Source: Arthrobacter sp. AL12 (lineage in GTDB: Bacteria > Actinomycetota > Actinomycetes > Actinomycetales > Micrococcaceae). Taken from it: DNA of 64,000 nt. How positions within the stretch are numbered: position 1 is the stretch's first letter; each line of letters starts with the position of its first letter. A program made the position numbers and the translations under genes. The notes beneath the pieces are model-generated. The model did no database searches and was not told the DNA's origin. It saw only the letters and a program-made list of their open reading frames with translations. Positions 43,721 through 52,286 of this stretch are shown here, in pieces. The DNA is taken from contig NZ_JASBQY010000001.1 in NCBI RefSeq assembly GCF_029960645.1, forward strand, positions 269,641 through 333,640, in the 5' to 3' direction.

Positions 43721-44709
43721 TTGTCACCCTGACCGCCAACCCGAGCCTGGACCGTACCGTGGCGCTGCCGGGCCCCCTGCTCCGCGGCGAAGTCCAGCGG
43801 GCCGTCTCCGTCCGGCAGGAATCCGGCGGCAAGGGCGTCAATGTCTCCCGCGCCCTCGTCGCCTCCGGCCTGACGACGGTCGCGGTGCTGCCCGGCGCCG
43901 AGTCGGACCCCGTCCTCGCCGGCCTCCGGGATGGCGACGTCCCGTTCGCCGCGCTCCCGATCGGCGAGCCGCTGCGCAGCAATGTGACGCTCACCGAACC
44001 GGGCGGCGTCACTACCAAGATCAACGAACCCGGCCCGGTGCTGAGTGCGGACCAGCAGGAGGCCCTGATCGGGCTCCTCCTGGACCGCGCCCGCGGAGCC
44101 AGCTGGGTCGTCCTGGCCGGATCACTCCCACCCGGGGTGCCGGCCGACTTCTACGCCACCGTCACCCGGCGGCTGCGCTCCATGGATCACGGCAACGAGG
44201 CCCCCCTCATCGCCGTTGACTCCTCCGGCGAACCGCTCGCCGCCGCGATCTCCGGCGACGCGCTGGGGAAACCGGATCTCCTGAAACCCAACGCCGAGGA
44301 ACTGGTGGAACTGGCTGCCGCAGCCGGGTTCGCCACGCACAAGTCCGCCGAGGAACTCGAAGCGGATCCGGAGGCCGCCGCAGTGGCCGCCGCCGCCGTC
44401 GTGCGTTCCGGGGTGGGCGCCGTGCTCGCAACACTCGGTTCCAAGGGTGCGGTACTTGTGACGGCCGACGGCGCGTGGTTGGCCACGCACCCGCCGGTCA
44501 CTGCGGTGAGCACGGTGGGTGCCGGTGATTCCTCGCTGGCCGGCTACCTGCTCGCCTCCAGCCAGGGCGCCGCCCCGGCCGATTGTCTCCGTCAGGCCGT
44601 GGCCCATGGTGCCGCCGCCGCTTCGCTGCCGGGCTCCACAGTCCCGGCAGTCCACCAAACCACCCCTGATGCCGTAACCATCACGGCCTTGAAGAAGGAT
44701 TGTCAGTGA
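43717..44709 (+). CDS. fruK: 1-Phosphofructokinase
   Basis: A 330-aa PfkB-family kinase phosphorylating fructose 1-phosphate to fructose 1,6-bisphosphate. ITLTANPSLDRTV-type start (here VTLTANPSLDRTVALPG), GGKGVNVSRAL motif, LAGSLPPGVP, KPNAEEL and the anion-hole/catalytic-base motif VGAGDSSLAGYL near the end. Coupled to its neighbours by GTGA overlaps on both sides. Confidence 0.95.
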   Translation: MIVTLTANPSLDRTVALPGPLLRGEVQRAVSVRQESGGKGVNVSRALVASGLTTVAVLPGAESDPVLAGLRDGDVPFAALPIGEPLRSNVTLTEPGGVTTKINEPGPVLSADQQEALIGLLLDRARGASWVVLAGSLPPGVPADFYATVTRRLRSMDHGNEAPLIAVDSSGEPLAAAISGDALGKPDLLKPNAEELVELAAAAGFATHKSAEELEADPEAAAVAAAAVVRSGVGAVLATLGSKGAVLVTADGAWLATHPPVTAVSTVGAGDSSLAGYLLASSQGAAPADCLRQAVAHGAAAASLPGSTVPAVHQTTPDAVTITALKKDCQ

Positions 44710-46751
44710 CTCAGCTCATTACGACCGAACTGGTCGAGCTCGACCAGAACTTGGGCAGCACGCCCGAGGACGTTATCCGGCACCTAGCAGGCAAAGTTGC
44801 AGCCAACGGACGCGCCACCGAAGTTGAGGGCCTCTTTGCCGACGCCTTCGCCCGGGAATCCAAGACCGCCACCGGCGTCCCCGGCGGCATCGCCATCCCG
44901 CACTGCCGTTCGACGGCGGTCACCGAACCGACGCTGGTCATGGCCCGGCTCTCCCAGCCGGTCGACTTCGGCGCCAAAGACGGACCCGCGGACCTGATCT
45001 TCTTCATCGCCGCCCCCGAAGGCGCTGACCAGGAGCACCTCAAGCTGCTCTCCCGGCTGGCCCGTTCCCTGATCAAGAAGGACTTCACCGCGTCCCTGCG
45101 CGCCGCCGGCTCGGAGGCCGAGGTCGTCGAGCTCGTCGAGGGCGCCCTCGCGGACAAGCCCGCCGCCGCAGCCACCGCTGCCGGCTCGGCCGCGGCCGTC
45201 TCGTCCGCCGCGCCTGCACCGGCCGGCGCACCCCGCCCCAAGCGACTCGTCGCTGTGACCGCCTGCCCCACCGGCATCGCCCACACCTACATGGCCGCCG
45301 ATTCGCTCGTGGCCGCGGCCAAGGAGGTTGGCGTCGACCTTCAGGTGGAGACGCAGGGCTCCTCCGGTGCCAAGGCCCTTGACCCGGCGGTGATCGCGGC
45401 CGCCGACGCCGTGATCTTCGCCGTGGACGTGGACGTGCGCGGCAAGGAGCGCTTCGCCGGCATGCCTGTCGTCAACGCCCCGGTCAAGCGCGGCATCGAC
45501 GAGCCCGGCAAGATGGTCCAGGAAGCCCTCGCCGCCGCGGACAACCCGAACGCCCGCCGCGTCCCGCACTTTGGTGAGGACCAGGCCGAGCAGGAGGCCG
45601 AGGAAAAGGGCGAGCACTTCGGCACGAAGCTGAAAAAGGCCCTCCTCACGGGCGTCAGCTACATGATCCCGTTCGTGGCAGGCGGGGGTCTGCTGATCGC
45701 CCTCGGCTTCCTGTTGGGCGGCTACGACATCACTTCCTTCGCTGACAAGATCCTGGCGGAGAACAGCCTCTTCAACCTGCCCACCGAATATCCGGAAATC
45801 GCCTGGGGCCCGCTGGGCGCGTACCTGGGTGCTGTGATGTTCAAGATCGGCGCCCTGTCCCTGGGCTTCCTCGTGCCCGCACTGGCCGGCTACATCGCCT
45901 ACGCCATCGCTGACCGGCCCGGCATCGCCCCGGGCTTCGTTGCCGGTGCCGTTGCCGTCTTCATGGGTGCAGGCTTCCTCGGCGGCATCGTCGGCGGCCT
46001 GATCGCCGGCTACGTTGCCCATGCGATCGGCAAGCTCAACGTGGCCCGCTGGCTGCGCGGCCTGATGCCCGTGGTCATTATCCCGCTCGTCGCATCGCTC
46101 GTGGCATCGGGGCTGCTGTTCGTATTCCTGGGCGCCTACATCGCGCAGATCACCGTTGGACTCAACAACTTCCTGTCCGGTCTGACCGGCGCCAGCGCCG
46201 TCGCCCTGGGCGTCATCCTCGGCCTGATGATGTGCTTCGACCTCGGCGGTCCGGTCAACAAGGTTGCGTACTCCTTCGCCGTCGCCGGCCTGGGCGCCGC
46301 CTCCGTCACCAACCAGGCCCCGTGGCAGATCATGGCGGCAGTAATGGCCGCCGGCATGGTCCCGCCGCTGGGCATGGCACTCGCCTCCACCCTGCTGAAC
46401 AAGAGACTCTTCAGCCTCGCGGAACAGGAAAACGGCAAGGCCGCCTGGCTGCTGGGAGCCTCGTTCATCACCGAGGGCGCCATCCCGTTCGCCGCCGCCG
46501 ACCCGCTCCGCGTCATCCCCGCCAGCATGCTCGGGGGCGCCGTGACCGGTGCCATCTCGATGGCAGCCGGGGTGGGATCGAAGGCCCCGCACGGCGGCAT
46601 CTTCGTCTTCTTCGCCATCGACAACTTCCTGATGTTCGTGGTCGCCATCGCGGCCGGTACCGTCGTCACGGCCTTCGCCATCATCGGGCTCAAGCGCTAC
46701 GCAGTAAAGAAGCCGGTTGATACGGTGGAAAAGGTTCCCGTAGCCGCCTGA
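44706..46751 (+). CDS. fruA: PTS fructose transporter EIIABC
   Basis: A 681-aa fused permease. EIIA (about 1-145, phospho-His66 in GGIAIPHCRST), an Ala/Pro linker, EIIB (about 178-280, phospho-Cys187 in VTACPTGIAHTYMA) and membrane EIIC (from about 310, ending with GSKAPHGGIFV and ITEGAIPFAAADP). It imports fructose as fructose 1-phosphate. The GTG at 44706 is preferred over the upstream TTG because AAGGA stands 6 nt before it. Confidence 0.95.
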   Translation: MTQLITTELVELDQNLGSTPEDVIRHLAGKVAANGRATEVEGLFADAFARESKTATGVPGGIAIPHCRSTAVTEPTLVMARLSQPVDFGAKDGPADLIFFIAAPEGADQEHLKLLSRLARSLIKKDFTASLRAAGSEAEVVELVEGALADKPAAAATAAGSAAAVSSAAPAPAGAPRPKRLVAVTACPTGIAHTYMAADSLVAAAKEVGVDLQVETQGSSGAKALDPAVIAAADAVIFAVDVDVRGKERFAGMPVVNAPVKRGIDEPGKMVQEALAAADNPNARRVPHFGEDQAEQEAEEKGEHFGTKLKKALLTGVSYMIPFVAGGGLLIALGFLLGGYDITSFADKILAENSLFNLPTEYPEIAWGPLGAYLGAVMFKIGALSLGFLVPALAGYIAYAIADRPGIAPGFVAGAVAVFMGAGFLGGIVGGLIAGYVAHAIGKLNVARWLRGLMPVVIIPLVASLVASGLLFVFLGAYIAQITVGLNNFLSGLTGASAVALGVILGLMMCFDLGGPVNKVAYSFAVAGLGAASVTNQAPWQIMAAVMAAGMVPPLGMALASTLLNKRLFSLAEQENGKAAWLLGASFITEGAIPFAAADPLRVIPASMLGGAVTGAISMAAGVGSKAPHGGIFVFFAIDNFLMFVVAIAAGTVVTAFAIIGLKRYAVKKPVDTVEKVPVAA

Positions 46752-46811
46752 GCCGTCCACGAAGACCACCACCCGGCTGATATTCCCCAAGCTGAACCCA
46801 AGGAGCAAAAA

Positions 46812-47090
46812 ATGACCGAACGTAACGCCACCATTGCCAGCCGTGTCGGGCTGCACGCCCGCCCGGCCGCCATCTTTGCCGAGGCTGCAGGCGAGTTCGA
46901 TCTCGAAATCACCATTGCCCGCCTGGGCGAACCCGTCGACGAGGCCATGGATGCCGCCAGCATCCTGTCCCTGATGAGCCTGGGTGCGTCGCACGGCGAA
47001 GTTGTGGTCCTGCGCGCCGAGGGCGACGGCGCCGACGCCGCCCTCGAACGCCTGGTCCAGATCCTCGAAACGGACCACGACGCCGAATAG
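46812..47090 (+). CDS. ptsH: Phosphocarrier protein HPr
   Basis: A 92-aa HPr with phospho-His15 in VGLHARPAA and the C-terminal helix region DAASILSLMSLGASHG. It relays phosphate from EI to EIIA of the fructose system. AAGGAG before the ATG. No ptsI gene is in the window, so EI is supplied from elsewhere. Confidence 0.95.
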   Translation: MTERNATIASRVGLHARPAAIFAEAAGEFDLEITIARLGEPVDEAMDAASILSLMSLGASHGEVVVLRAEGDGADAALERLVQILETDHDAE

Positions 47091-47120
47091 CGTCACCGTC
47101 CGGCGGGACCGCCGCCGCGT

Positions 47121-47166
47121 CAGAGGCCCGGACGCACCCCGAACAGGGGGTGCGTCCGGGCCTCTG
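47121..47166 (+). terminator. Strong hairpin terminator of the fru-ptsH operon
   Basis: Perfect 20-bp stem (47121-47140 with 47147-47166) and a 6-nt loop (gaacag), 30 nt after the ptsH stop. One of the longest perfect stems in the window. Confidence 0.9.
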
Positions 47167-47212
47167 CGTTTCCTGGGCTCCCGGAAGATCCCTCAGCAGA
47201 CTTAGTAAGCGC

Positions 47213-47241
47213 TTGTCACGGCCCGGCGGCGCCGTTAGTTT
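47213..47241 (+). promoter_or_regulatory. Promoter for the DUF7218 gene
   Basis: TTGTCA (47213-47218), 17-bp spacer, TAGTTT (47236-47241). An 8-bp palindrome aagcgctt (47207-47214) overlaps the -35 element. Confidence 0.55.
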
Positions 47242-47308
47242 GGAATCCGCGGCACCACTCACGGGCGGACCGCCGCAGGACGATTTCGTACCAGGAGCCG
47301 AGGTAGCC

Positions 47309-47596
47309 ATGCCGACGAAGAAGAATGCCCCGCGGGGCGCCGAGAGCCCCAGCATCAAGGATCCGGAACTCTACGAGGAGCTGCTGGAAGACGGCGCGTC
47401 GAGGCAGAAGGCCGCCCGCATCTCCAATGCCGCAGCCAGAAACGGCCGGTCCGCCGTGGGCCGCAAGGGCGGGAGGGCCGGCGATTACGCGGACTGGACG
47501 GTCCCCCAGCTCAAGAAACGCGCCAAGGAGATCGGACTCAAGGGCTACTCGGCCAAGAAGAAAAGCGAGCTCATTTCCTCGCTCCGGAACTCCTGA
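47309..47596 (+). CDS. DUF7218-type small protein with Rho-N/SAP-like C terminus
   Basis: A 95-aa basic protein. N-terminal half SIKDPELYEELLEDGASRQKAARISNAAARNGRSAVGRKGG, C-terminal DWTVPQLKKRAKEIGLKGYSAKKKSELISSLRNS resembling the Rho N-terminal/SAP nucleic-acid-binding motif. Such proteins recur in actinobacteria. It lies directly beside, and converges with, ku, which suggests a link with DNA end handling; that link is inference. GGAG/AGG motifs precede the ATG at 47309. Confidence 0.8.
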   Translation: MPTKKNAPRGAESPSIKDPELYEELLEDGASRQKAARISNAAARNGRSAVGRKGGRAGDYADWTVPQLKKRAKEIGLKGYSAKKKSELISSLRNS

Positions 47597-47628
47597 TCCC
47601 GGTGGCCGCGGGCCGGACAGCCGACCGC

Positions 47629-48600
47629 TCAGGCTTCCTTCCGCGCGCTCCGGGCGGCCGTCTTCGGGGCGGCGCTCTTCGAGGCGGCGGTCTTGGGCGC
47701 CGCCTTGACGCCCGTTCGGGCAGCCGTCTTCGGCGCAGTCTTCGCCGCCGCAGTCTTGGCCGCCGTGGACTTGGCGGCGGACTTGCCGGGTTCGTCCGCC
47801 GAGGCTGCCCCGCCGCCGCGCTTCTTCTCCAGACTCCGCTTGAGTGCCTCCATCAGATCGATCACCTCGCCGCTGCCGGCCTCGGCCGCCGGAACGCCGA
47901 AGGTCTCCTCGGTGTCGAAGGACTCGCCCTTCTCCAGCTTCGCCTCGATGAGCTGGCGCAGCTGCAGCTGGTAATCGTCGGTGAATTGGTCCGGTTCGAA
48001 GTCCGCCGCCATCGACTCGACGAGCGCGGCGGACATCTCACGCTCCTGGGCGGAGATCCGGATCGTTGTTTCGAGCGAGGGGAAGCTGGCCTCCCGCACC
48101 TCGTCGGCCCACAGCAGGGCCTGCAGCACCAGCACGTCGCCGCGGATCCGCAGGGCTCCCAGCCGGGTCTTGTCCCGCAGGGCGAACTGGACGACGGCCA
48201 CCCGGTCGGTGTCCTCGAGCGCCCGGCGCAGCAGGACATAGGCCTTGGGCGACTTGGAGTCCGGCTCGAGGTAGTAGCTCTTCTCGAACATCATGGGGTC
48301 CAGCTGCTCGGCCGGCACAAACTGCACCACATCGATCTCGTGGCTGTTCTCGGCCGGAATGGACTTCAGCTCCTCCCGGCTGAGGACCACCGTGCGGCCG
48401 TCGTCCTCGTAGGCCTTGTCGATGTCCTCGTAGTCCACGATCTTGCTGCAGACCTCACAGCGGCGCTGGTAGCGGATCCGTCCGCCGTCGGCGTTGTGGA
48501 CCTGGTGCAGGCTGATGTCGTGGTCCTCGGTCGCGCTGTAGACCTTGACGGGCACGTTGACCAGCCCGAACGCTATCGCGCCTTTCCAGATGGCTCTCAT
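47629..48600 (-). CDS. ku: Ku DNA-end-binding protein
   Basis: A 323-aa bacterial Ku homodimer subunit for non-homologous end joining. The core is MRAIWKGAIAFGLVNVPVKVYSATE ... YQRRCEVC ... RIRGDVLVLQALLWADEVR ... DFEPDQFTDDYQLQLRQLIEAKL. The last 65 residues are a Lys/Ala-rich tail (repeats of K-T-A-A-x-K), like the DNA-binding extension of mycobacterial and Streptomyces Ku. Divergent from ligD; only 40 bp separate the starts. Confidence 0.95.
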   Translation of the reverse strand: MRAIWKGAIAFGLVNVPVKVYSATEDHDISLHQVHNADGGRIRYQRRCEVCSKIVDYEDIDKAYEDDGRTVVLSREELKSIPAENSHEIDVVQFVPAEQLDPMMFEKSYYLEPDSKSPKAYVLLRRALEDTDRVAVVQFALRDKTRLGALRIRGDVLVLQALLWADEVREASFPSLETTIRISAQEREMSAALVESMAADFEPDQFTDDYQLQLRQLIEAKLEKGESFDTEETFGVPAAEAGSGEVIDLMEALKRSLEKKRGGGAASADEPGKSAAKSTAAKTAAAKTAPKTAARTGVKAAPKTAASKSAAPKTAARSARKEA

Positions 48601-48640
48601 GGAACAAGTGAACATCACAGTTGCGTGGAGGTGAAGCCCC

Positions 48641-51214
48641 TTGGCTGAACGGACCTCCGGCAACAGCAGGGAGCGGGTCCGGGTGGGGGGCCGCGAGCTG
48701 GTCGTCACCAACCTGGAGAAGGTGATGTATCCGGAGACCGGCACCACCAAGGCCGATGTGCTGGCGTACTATGCTGCGGTGGCGCCCGTCCTGATCCCGG
48801 CCGCCGCGAACCGCCCGGCGACCCGGAAACGGTGGGTGCACGGCGTCGGGACGGCCGATGCCCCCGGCGAGATGTTCTTCCAGAAAAACCTGGACCATTC
48901 GACGCCGGGGTGGGTGCCGCGGGCCTCCATCACGCACAAGGAACGGACCATCCAGTACCCGCTGGTCAACGACCCGGCCACGCTCGCCTGGCTCGCGCAG
49001 ATCGCGGCCCTGGAGATCCATGTGCCGCAGTGGCGCGTCGACTCACACGGCAACGCCCTGCCGCCGGACCGGCTGGTGCTCGACCTGGATCCCGGCGAGG
49101 GGGCAGGGCTGGCCGAGTGCGTGGAGGTCGCCAAGCTCGCCCGCGCCATCCTGCAGGACGTGGGCCTTGACCCTGTGCCCGTGACCAGCGGCAGCAAGGG
49201 CCTCCACCTGTACGCCGCACTCGACGGCACGCAGAGCTCCGAGCAGATCTCCGAGTTCGCCCACGAACTTGCACGCTCGCTGGAAGCCGATCACCCGGTG
49301 CTGGCCGTGAGTGACATGAAGAAGACACTGCGCACCGGCAAGGTCCTGGTGGACTGGAGCCAGAACAGCGCCGCAAAAACCACCATCGTCCCCTATTCCC
49401 TGCGCGGCCGGCTCCGGCCCACCGTCGCGGCGCCCCGGACCTGGCGTGAACTCAGCTCCCCCTCGCTTCACCAGCTCCACTACCAGGAGGTCCTGAAACG
49501 GGTGAAGTCCGGCAAGGATCCCTTCGCCGTCATCTCCGGCAGGGGGCGGCCGGGGGCAGCGCCGGACGGCCATCCGCACGGCCCAGCCGGAGAGGCGCCC
49601 GGCGGCGACACCGACCCGCGGCTGGAGAAGTACCGTGCCAAGCGGGACGCGGCCTCGACCCCGGAGCCGTTCACGGCGGAACGCCACCGCGCGGGGAGTG
49701 AAAGTGCGGGGACAGAAAGCGCGGGGACGGCAGACGGCACCCTCCGGGAGAAGTTCGTCATCCAGGAACACCACGCCAGCCGGCTGCACCATGACTTCCG
49801 GCTGGAGCGCGACGGAGTGCTGGTGTCCTGGGCGCTGCCCAAGGGTGTCCCGACCAGCAAGGCGCAGAACCGCCTGGCGGTCCAGACCGAGGACCACCCG
49901 ATGGACTACGCGGACTTCGAAGGCACCATTCCCGCAGGCCAGTACGGCGCCGGGACCATCAGCATCTGGGACCGCGGCTATTACGAGTGCGAGAAGTGGA
50001 TTGCCGGCAAAGAGGTCATCGCCACCCTCACCGGCCAGGACGACGGCGGTCTGGGCGGCGCGCGGCGGTTCGCGCTGATCCACACCGGCCGGGGTGACGA
50101 CCAATGGCTCATCCACCTGATGGACCCGCCGGGCTCGAAGAAGGGCCAGCCTCCCCGGCCCGCGTCGGAGGAGCCTGCGTCGGAGGTGCCGGAACCGGCG
50201 GCGGCGCAGGAATCCGGTGCCGCAGCGCCGGAACGTGAACACGCGGCGGCCCCGGACAACTCAGCTTTCACGCCGATGCTCGCCAGTGCCGGAACCTCCG
50301 CCGACCTGCCGGACAAGGACTGGCAGTTTGAAATTAAATGGGACGGGGTGCGGGCCCTGATCGTCGGGGACGCGACGACGGTCCGCCTGATCAGCCGCAA
50401 CGGCAACGACATGTCCGCGGTGTATCCGGAGCTGACGGACCGTTTGTGCTGGCCGAAGCAGGCTTTCGTCGCCGACGGTGAGATCATCGCCGTCGGCCCA
50501 TCGGGGCGGCCCGACTTCGGGCTGCTGCAGGGGCGGATGAAGCTCACCAAGGCTGCCGACGTCGCGAAAGCGCAGTCATCGACGCCCGTGCGGCTGATGC
50601 TTTTCGACCTCCTGTCCGAGGACGGCACCGACCTGCGCCGCCTGCCGCTCAGCAGGCGGCGGACCCGGCTTGAGGCGTTCTTCACCACGTCAGGCTGCCC
50701 GGTGGAACTGTCCCCGCTGGTCGACGGCGATGTCCGGCACATCCTGGAAAGCGCCGAGGAGCTGGGGCTCGAGGGCGTGATGGCCAAGCGCACAGACGGC
50801 CGCTACGTCGGACAGCGCAGCAGGTCCTGGCTCAAGCTCAAGTTCGAACGCACCCAGGAGGTGGTGGTCGGCGGCTGGCGGCCGGGCAAAGGCGAGCGCG
50901 GGGAATCCGTCGGCTCACTCCTGCTGGGGATCCCGGCCGGTTCGAAGCTGCGTTACGTCGGGCGCGTCGGCAGTGGCTTCAGCGCCCGGGAGCTCAAGGA
51001 ACTGCGCCAGCAGCTCGATGCCCTGCCCCGGAAGACCTCACCGTTCGAGGAGGTGCCGGCGGCCGACGCCTCGGACGCGCACTGGGTCAGCGCCAAGCTT
51101 GTTGGGGAAGTCACCTTCGGGGAATGGACCGGCAGCGGCAAGCTCCGGCACCCGGTCTGGCGCGGCTGGCGGCTGGACAAGAGCCCGGCGGACGTGGTGG
51201 TGGAGTCGGAGTGA
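48641..51214 (+). CDS. ligD: Multifunctional NHEJ DNA ligase D (POL-PE-LIG)
   Basis: An 857-aa repair enzyme. The primase-polymerase domain (about 8-290) has LVLDLDPGEG with metal-binding Asp residues. The 3'-phosphoesterase domain (about 360-500) has HHASRLHHDFRLERDGVLVSWALPKG. The ATP-dependent ligase domain has nucleophile Lys566 in FEIKWDG, plus VADGEI, EGVMAKR and WLKLKF motifs; an OB domain ends the protein. The domain order is that of mycobacterial LigD. TTG start with GGAGG upstream. An Ala/Glu/Pro linker of about 45 residues precedes the ligase domain. Confidence 0.95.
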   Translation: MAERTSGNSRERVRVGGRELVVTNLEKVMYPETGTTKADVLAYYAAVAPVLIPAAANRPATRKRWVHGVGTADAPGEMFFQKNLDHSTPGWVPRASITHKERTIQYPLVNDPATLAWLAQIAALEIHVPQWRVDSHGNALPPDRLVLDLDPGEGAGLAECVEVAKLARAILQDVGLDPVPVTSGSKGLHLYAALDGTQSSEQISEFAHELARSLEADHPVLAVSDMKKTLRTGKVLVDWSQNSAAKTTIVPYSLRGRLRPTVAAPRTWRELSSPSLHQLHYQEVLKRVKSGKDPFAVISGRGRPGAAPDGHPHGPAGEAPGGDTDPRLEKYRAKRDAASTPEPFTAERHRAGSESAGTESAGTADGTLREKFVIQEHHASRLHHDFRLERDGVLVSWALPKGVPTSKAQNRLAVQTEDHPMDYADFEGTIPAGQYGAGTISIWDRGYYECEKWIAGKEVIATLTGQDDGGLGGARRFALIHTGRGDDQWLIHLMDPPGSKKGQPPRPASEEPASEVPEPAAAQESGAAAPEREHAAAPDNSAFTPMLASAGTSADLPDKDWQFEIKWDGVRALIVGDATTVRLISRNGNDMSAVYPELTDRLCWPKQAFVADGEIIAVGPSGRPDFGLLQGRMKLTKAADVAKAQSSTPVRLMLFDLLSEDGTDLRRLPLSRRRTRLEAFFTTSGCPVELSPLVDGDVRHILESAEELGLEGVMAKRTDGRYVGQRSRSWLKLKFERTQEVVVGGWRPGKGERGESVGSLLLGIPAGSKLRYVGRVGSGFSARELKELRQQLDALPRKTSPFEEVPAADASDAHWVSAKLVGEVTFGEWTGSGKLRHPVWRGWRLDKSPADVVVESE

Positions 51215-51225
51215 CCGCAGTAGAA

Positions 51226-51257
51226 AGCCCGGGACCGCCTGCAGGCCGTTCCGGGCT
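51226..51257. terminator. Hairpin between ligD and converging small gene
   Basis: 9-bp inverted repeat with one mismatch (agcccggga against ttccgggct), loop 14 nt, 11 nt after the ligD stop. Possible terminator for both sides. Confidence 0.45.
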
Positions 51258-51293
51258 CCTTGACGGCGGCGCCCGGGGCGCCCCGACGGAGGT

Positions 51294-51551
51294 TCAGGAG
51301 GAGTGTGGTGTGTCCGGCGGAGTGATCCGGTGGACTGCGTTCACCGCGGCCTCGTGTCCCGCCCGGCCATGCTGGACGTCGTGCTCCTTGGGATGGCGGT
51401 GTTTTCCGCTGCCGTCCGGCCACTGCTTCCCGTCGGCTGCGGTGGGCGGGGCTGGGCGTTTCGTTTCCGGACCGGGCGCCTCGTCCATGGACTCCGCCAT
51501 ATGACTGGCAACCTCAGGCTTGATCTCGTCTCCGAACTGGTGTTCCGCCAT
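51294..51551 (-). CDS. Small hydrophilic hypothetical protein
   Basis: An 85-aa polar, His- and Pro-rich protein (MAEHQFGDEIKPEVASHMAESMDEA start), predicted disordered, no membrane segment. GGAAGGAAG at ideal distance before the ATG makes it a credible gene. It converges with ligD. Function unknown; a stress-related or DNA-repair-linked role is only suggested by position. Confidence 0.6.
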   Translation of the reverse strand: MAEHQFGDEIKPEVASHMAESMDEAPGPETKRPAPPTAADGKQWPDGSGKHRHPKEHDVQHGRAGHEAAVNAVHRITPPDTPHSS

Positions 51552-51659
51552 TGCTCTTCCTTCCGCTCTCGATTTACTGGTCGACTTTCATCGTCGAAAT
51601 AAGCTGTGAAACGAAGTGTCCAACCATCGTAGGTCGGCCGGGGTGCGATGTCTGCAGGG

Positions 51660-51887
51660 CTACCAGCGGACCTTCTTCTCGGCCGGGCCCTGCTTGCCGC
51701 TGACGTGGGTGGGCTTGTGGCTGTGGCCGACGCTCTGTGAGGCGGCACCGCCCCGGGACTTGCTCTCCAGCATCTCCCGCTGGGCGTCAGTGAGGCGCGA
51801 TTTGATGCCTTTCCCCTGATTGGCCTGGGACTTCCCGCCCGCCTCGGCCCCGCTGTTGCCGCTCTTTTTGGTCTCTTTGCCCGTCAT
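51660..51887 (-). CDS. Small basic hypothetical protein
   Basis: A 75-aa Lys/Gly/Ser-rich protein with a short predicted helix (SRLTDAQREMLESK) and disordered flanks (N-terminal TGKETKKSGNSG, C-terminal KQGPAEKKVRW). AAGGAG precedes the ATG. Leftward, 108 nt upstream of the 85-aa gene with which it may be co-transcribed. No family recognised; similar small, charged, Gly-rich proteins act in desiccation or stress responses. Confidence 0.6.
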   Translation of the reverse strand: MTGKETKKSGNSGAEAGGKSQANQGKGIKSRLTDAQREMLESKSRGGAASQSVGHSHKPTHVSGKQGPAEKKVRW

Positions 51888-52286
51888 GGACTGTTCTCCT
51901 TGGGTGGCTCGTGGTCAGCACTGCGCTGATGTCAACCCTAAGCGCATTCCCGAGCCCTGGGGTACCCCCTTTTCTAAGGGGCGGCCGGCTTCCCAAAGCG
52001 CGGATCATGCGGGCCGCAACAGTGCCATTTGACCCGGATTTCCGGTCTCCGGCGGTCCCGCGGCGAAAAAGTTTCCGCAGCACCCGGCGCGGACCGGGGT
52101 TTCCCTGCAACGGCGCGGTGAAACCGCGGAAAAGAAAACCGCCAACAGGACCCCGATCCGGGCCGAAACCCCGGATCATACGGCACCAAACTCGGAAACA
52201 CCATGGAAATCGCGTAAAATTGAAGGTCTGCCCAGAGCGGGGCAGCTACAAGTCGCAAGCAAATGACCTCCCTAGGAGCGGCCCAA
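51888..52286. other. 399-bp divergent regulatory region
   Basis: No gene seen. It holds a 10-bp palindrome ggggtacccc (51959-51968), a small hairpin cccctt-ttct-aagggg (51966-51981), a leftward TTGACA that could serve the 75-aa gene, and a TAAAAT at 52215-52220 that is a likely -10 element for the MHS transporter (leader about 60 nt). Local A/T content is higher near 52190-52225. Confidence 0.5.

Noticed and set aside
44784..47096. 770-codon minus-strand frame opposite fruA/ptsH
   Set aside because: Antisense shadow of well-supported PTS genes; His/Asp/Gly-rich non-globular sequence.
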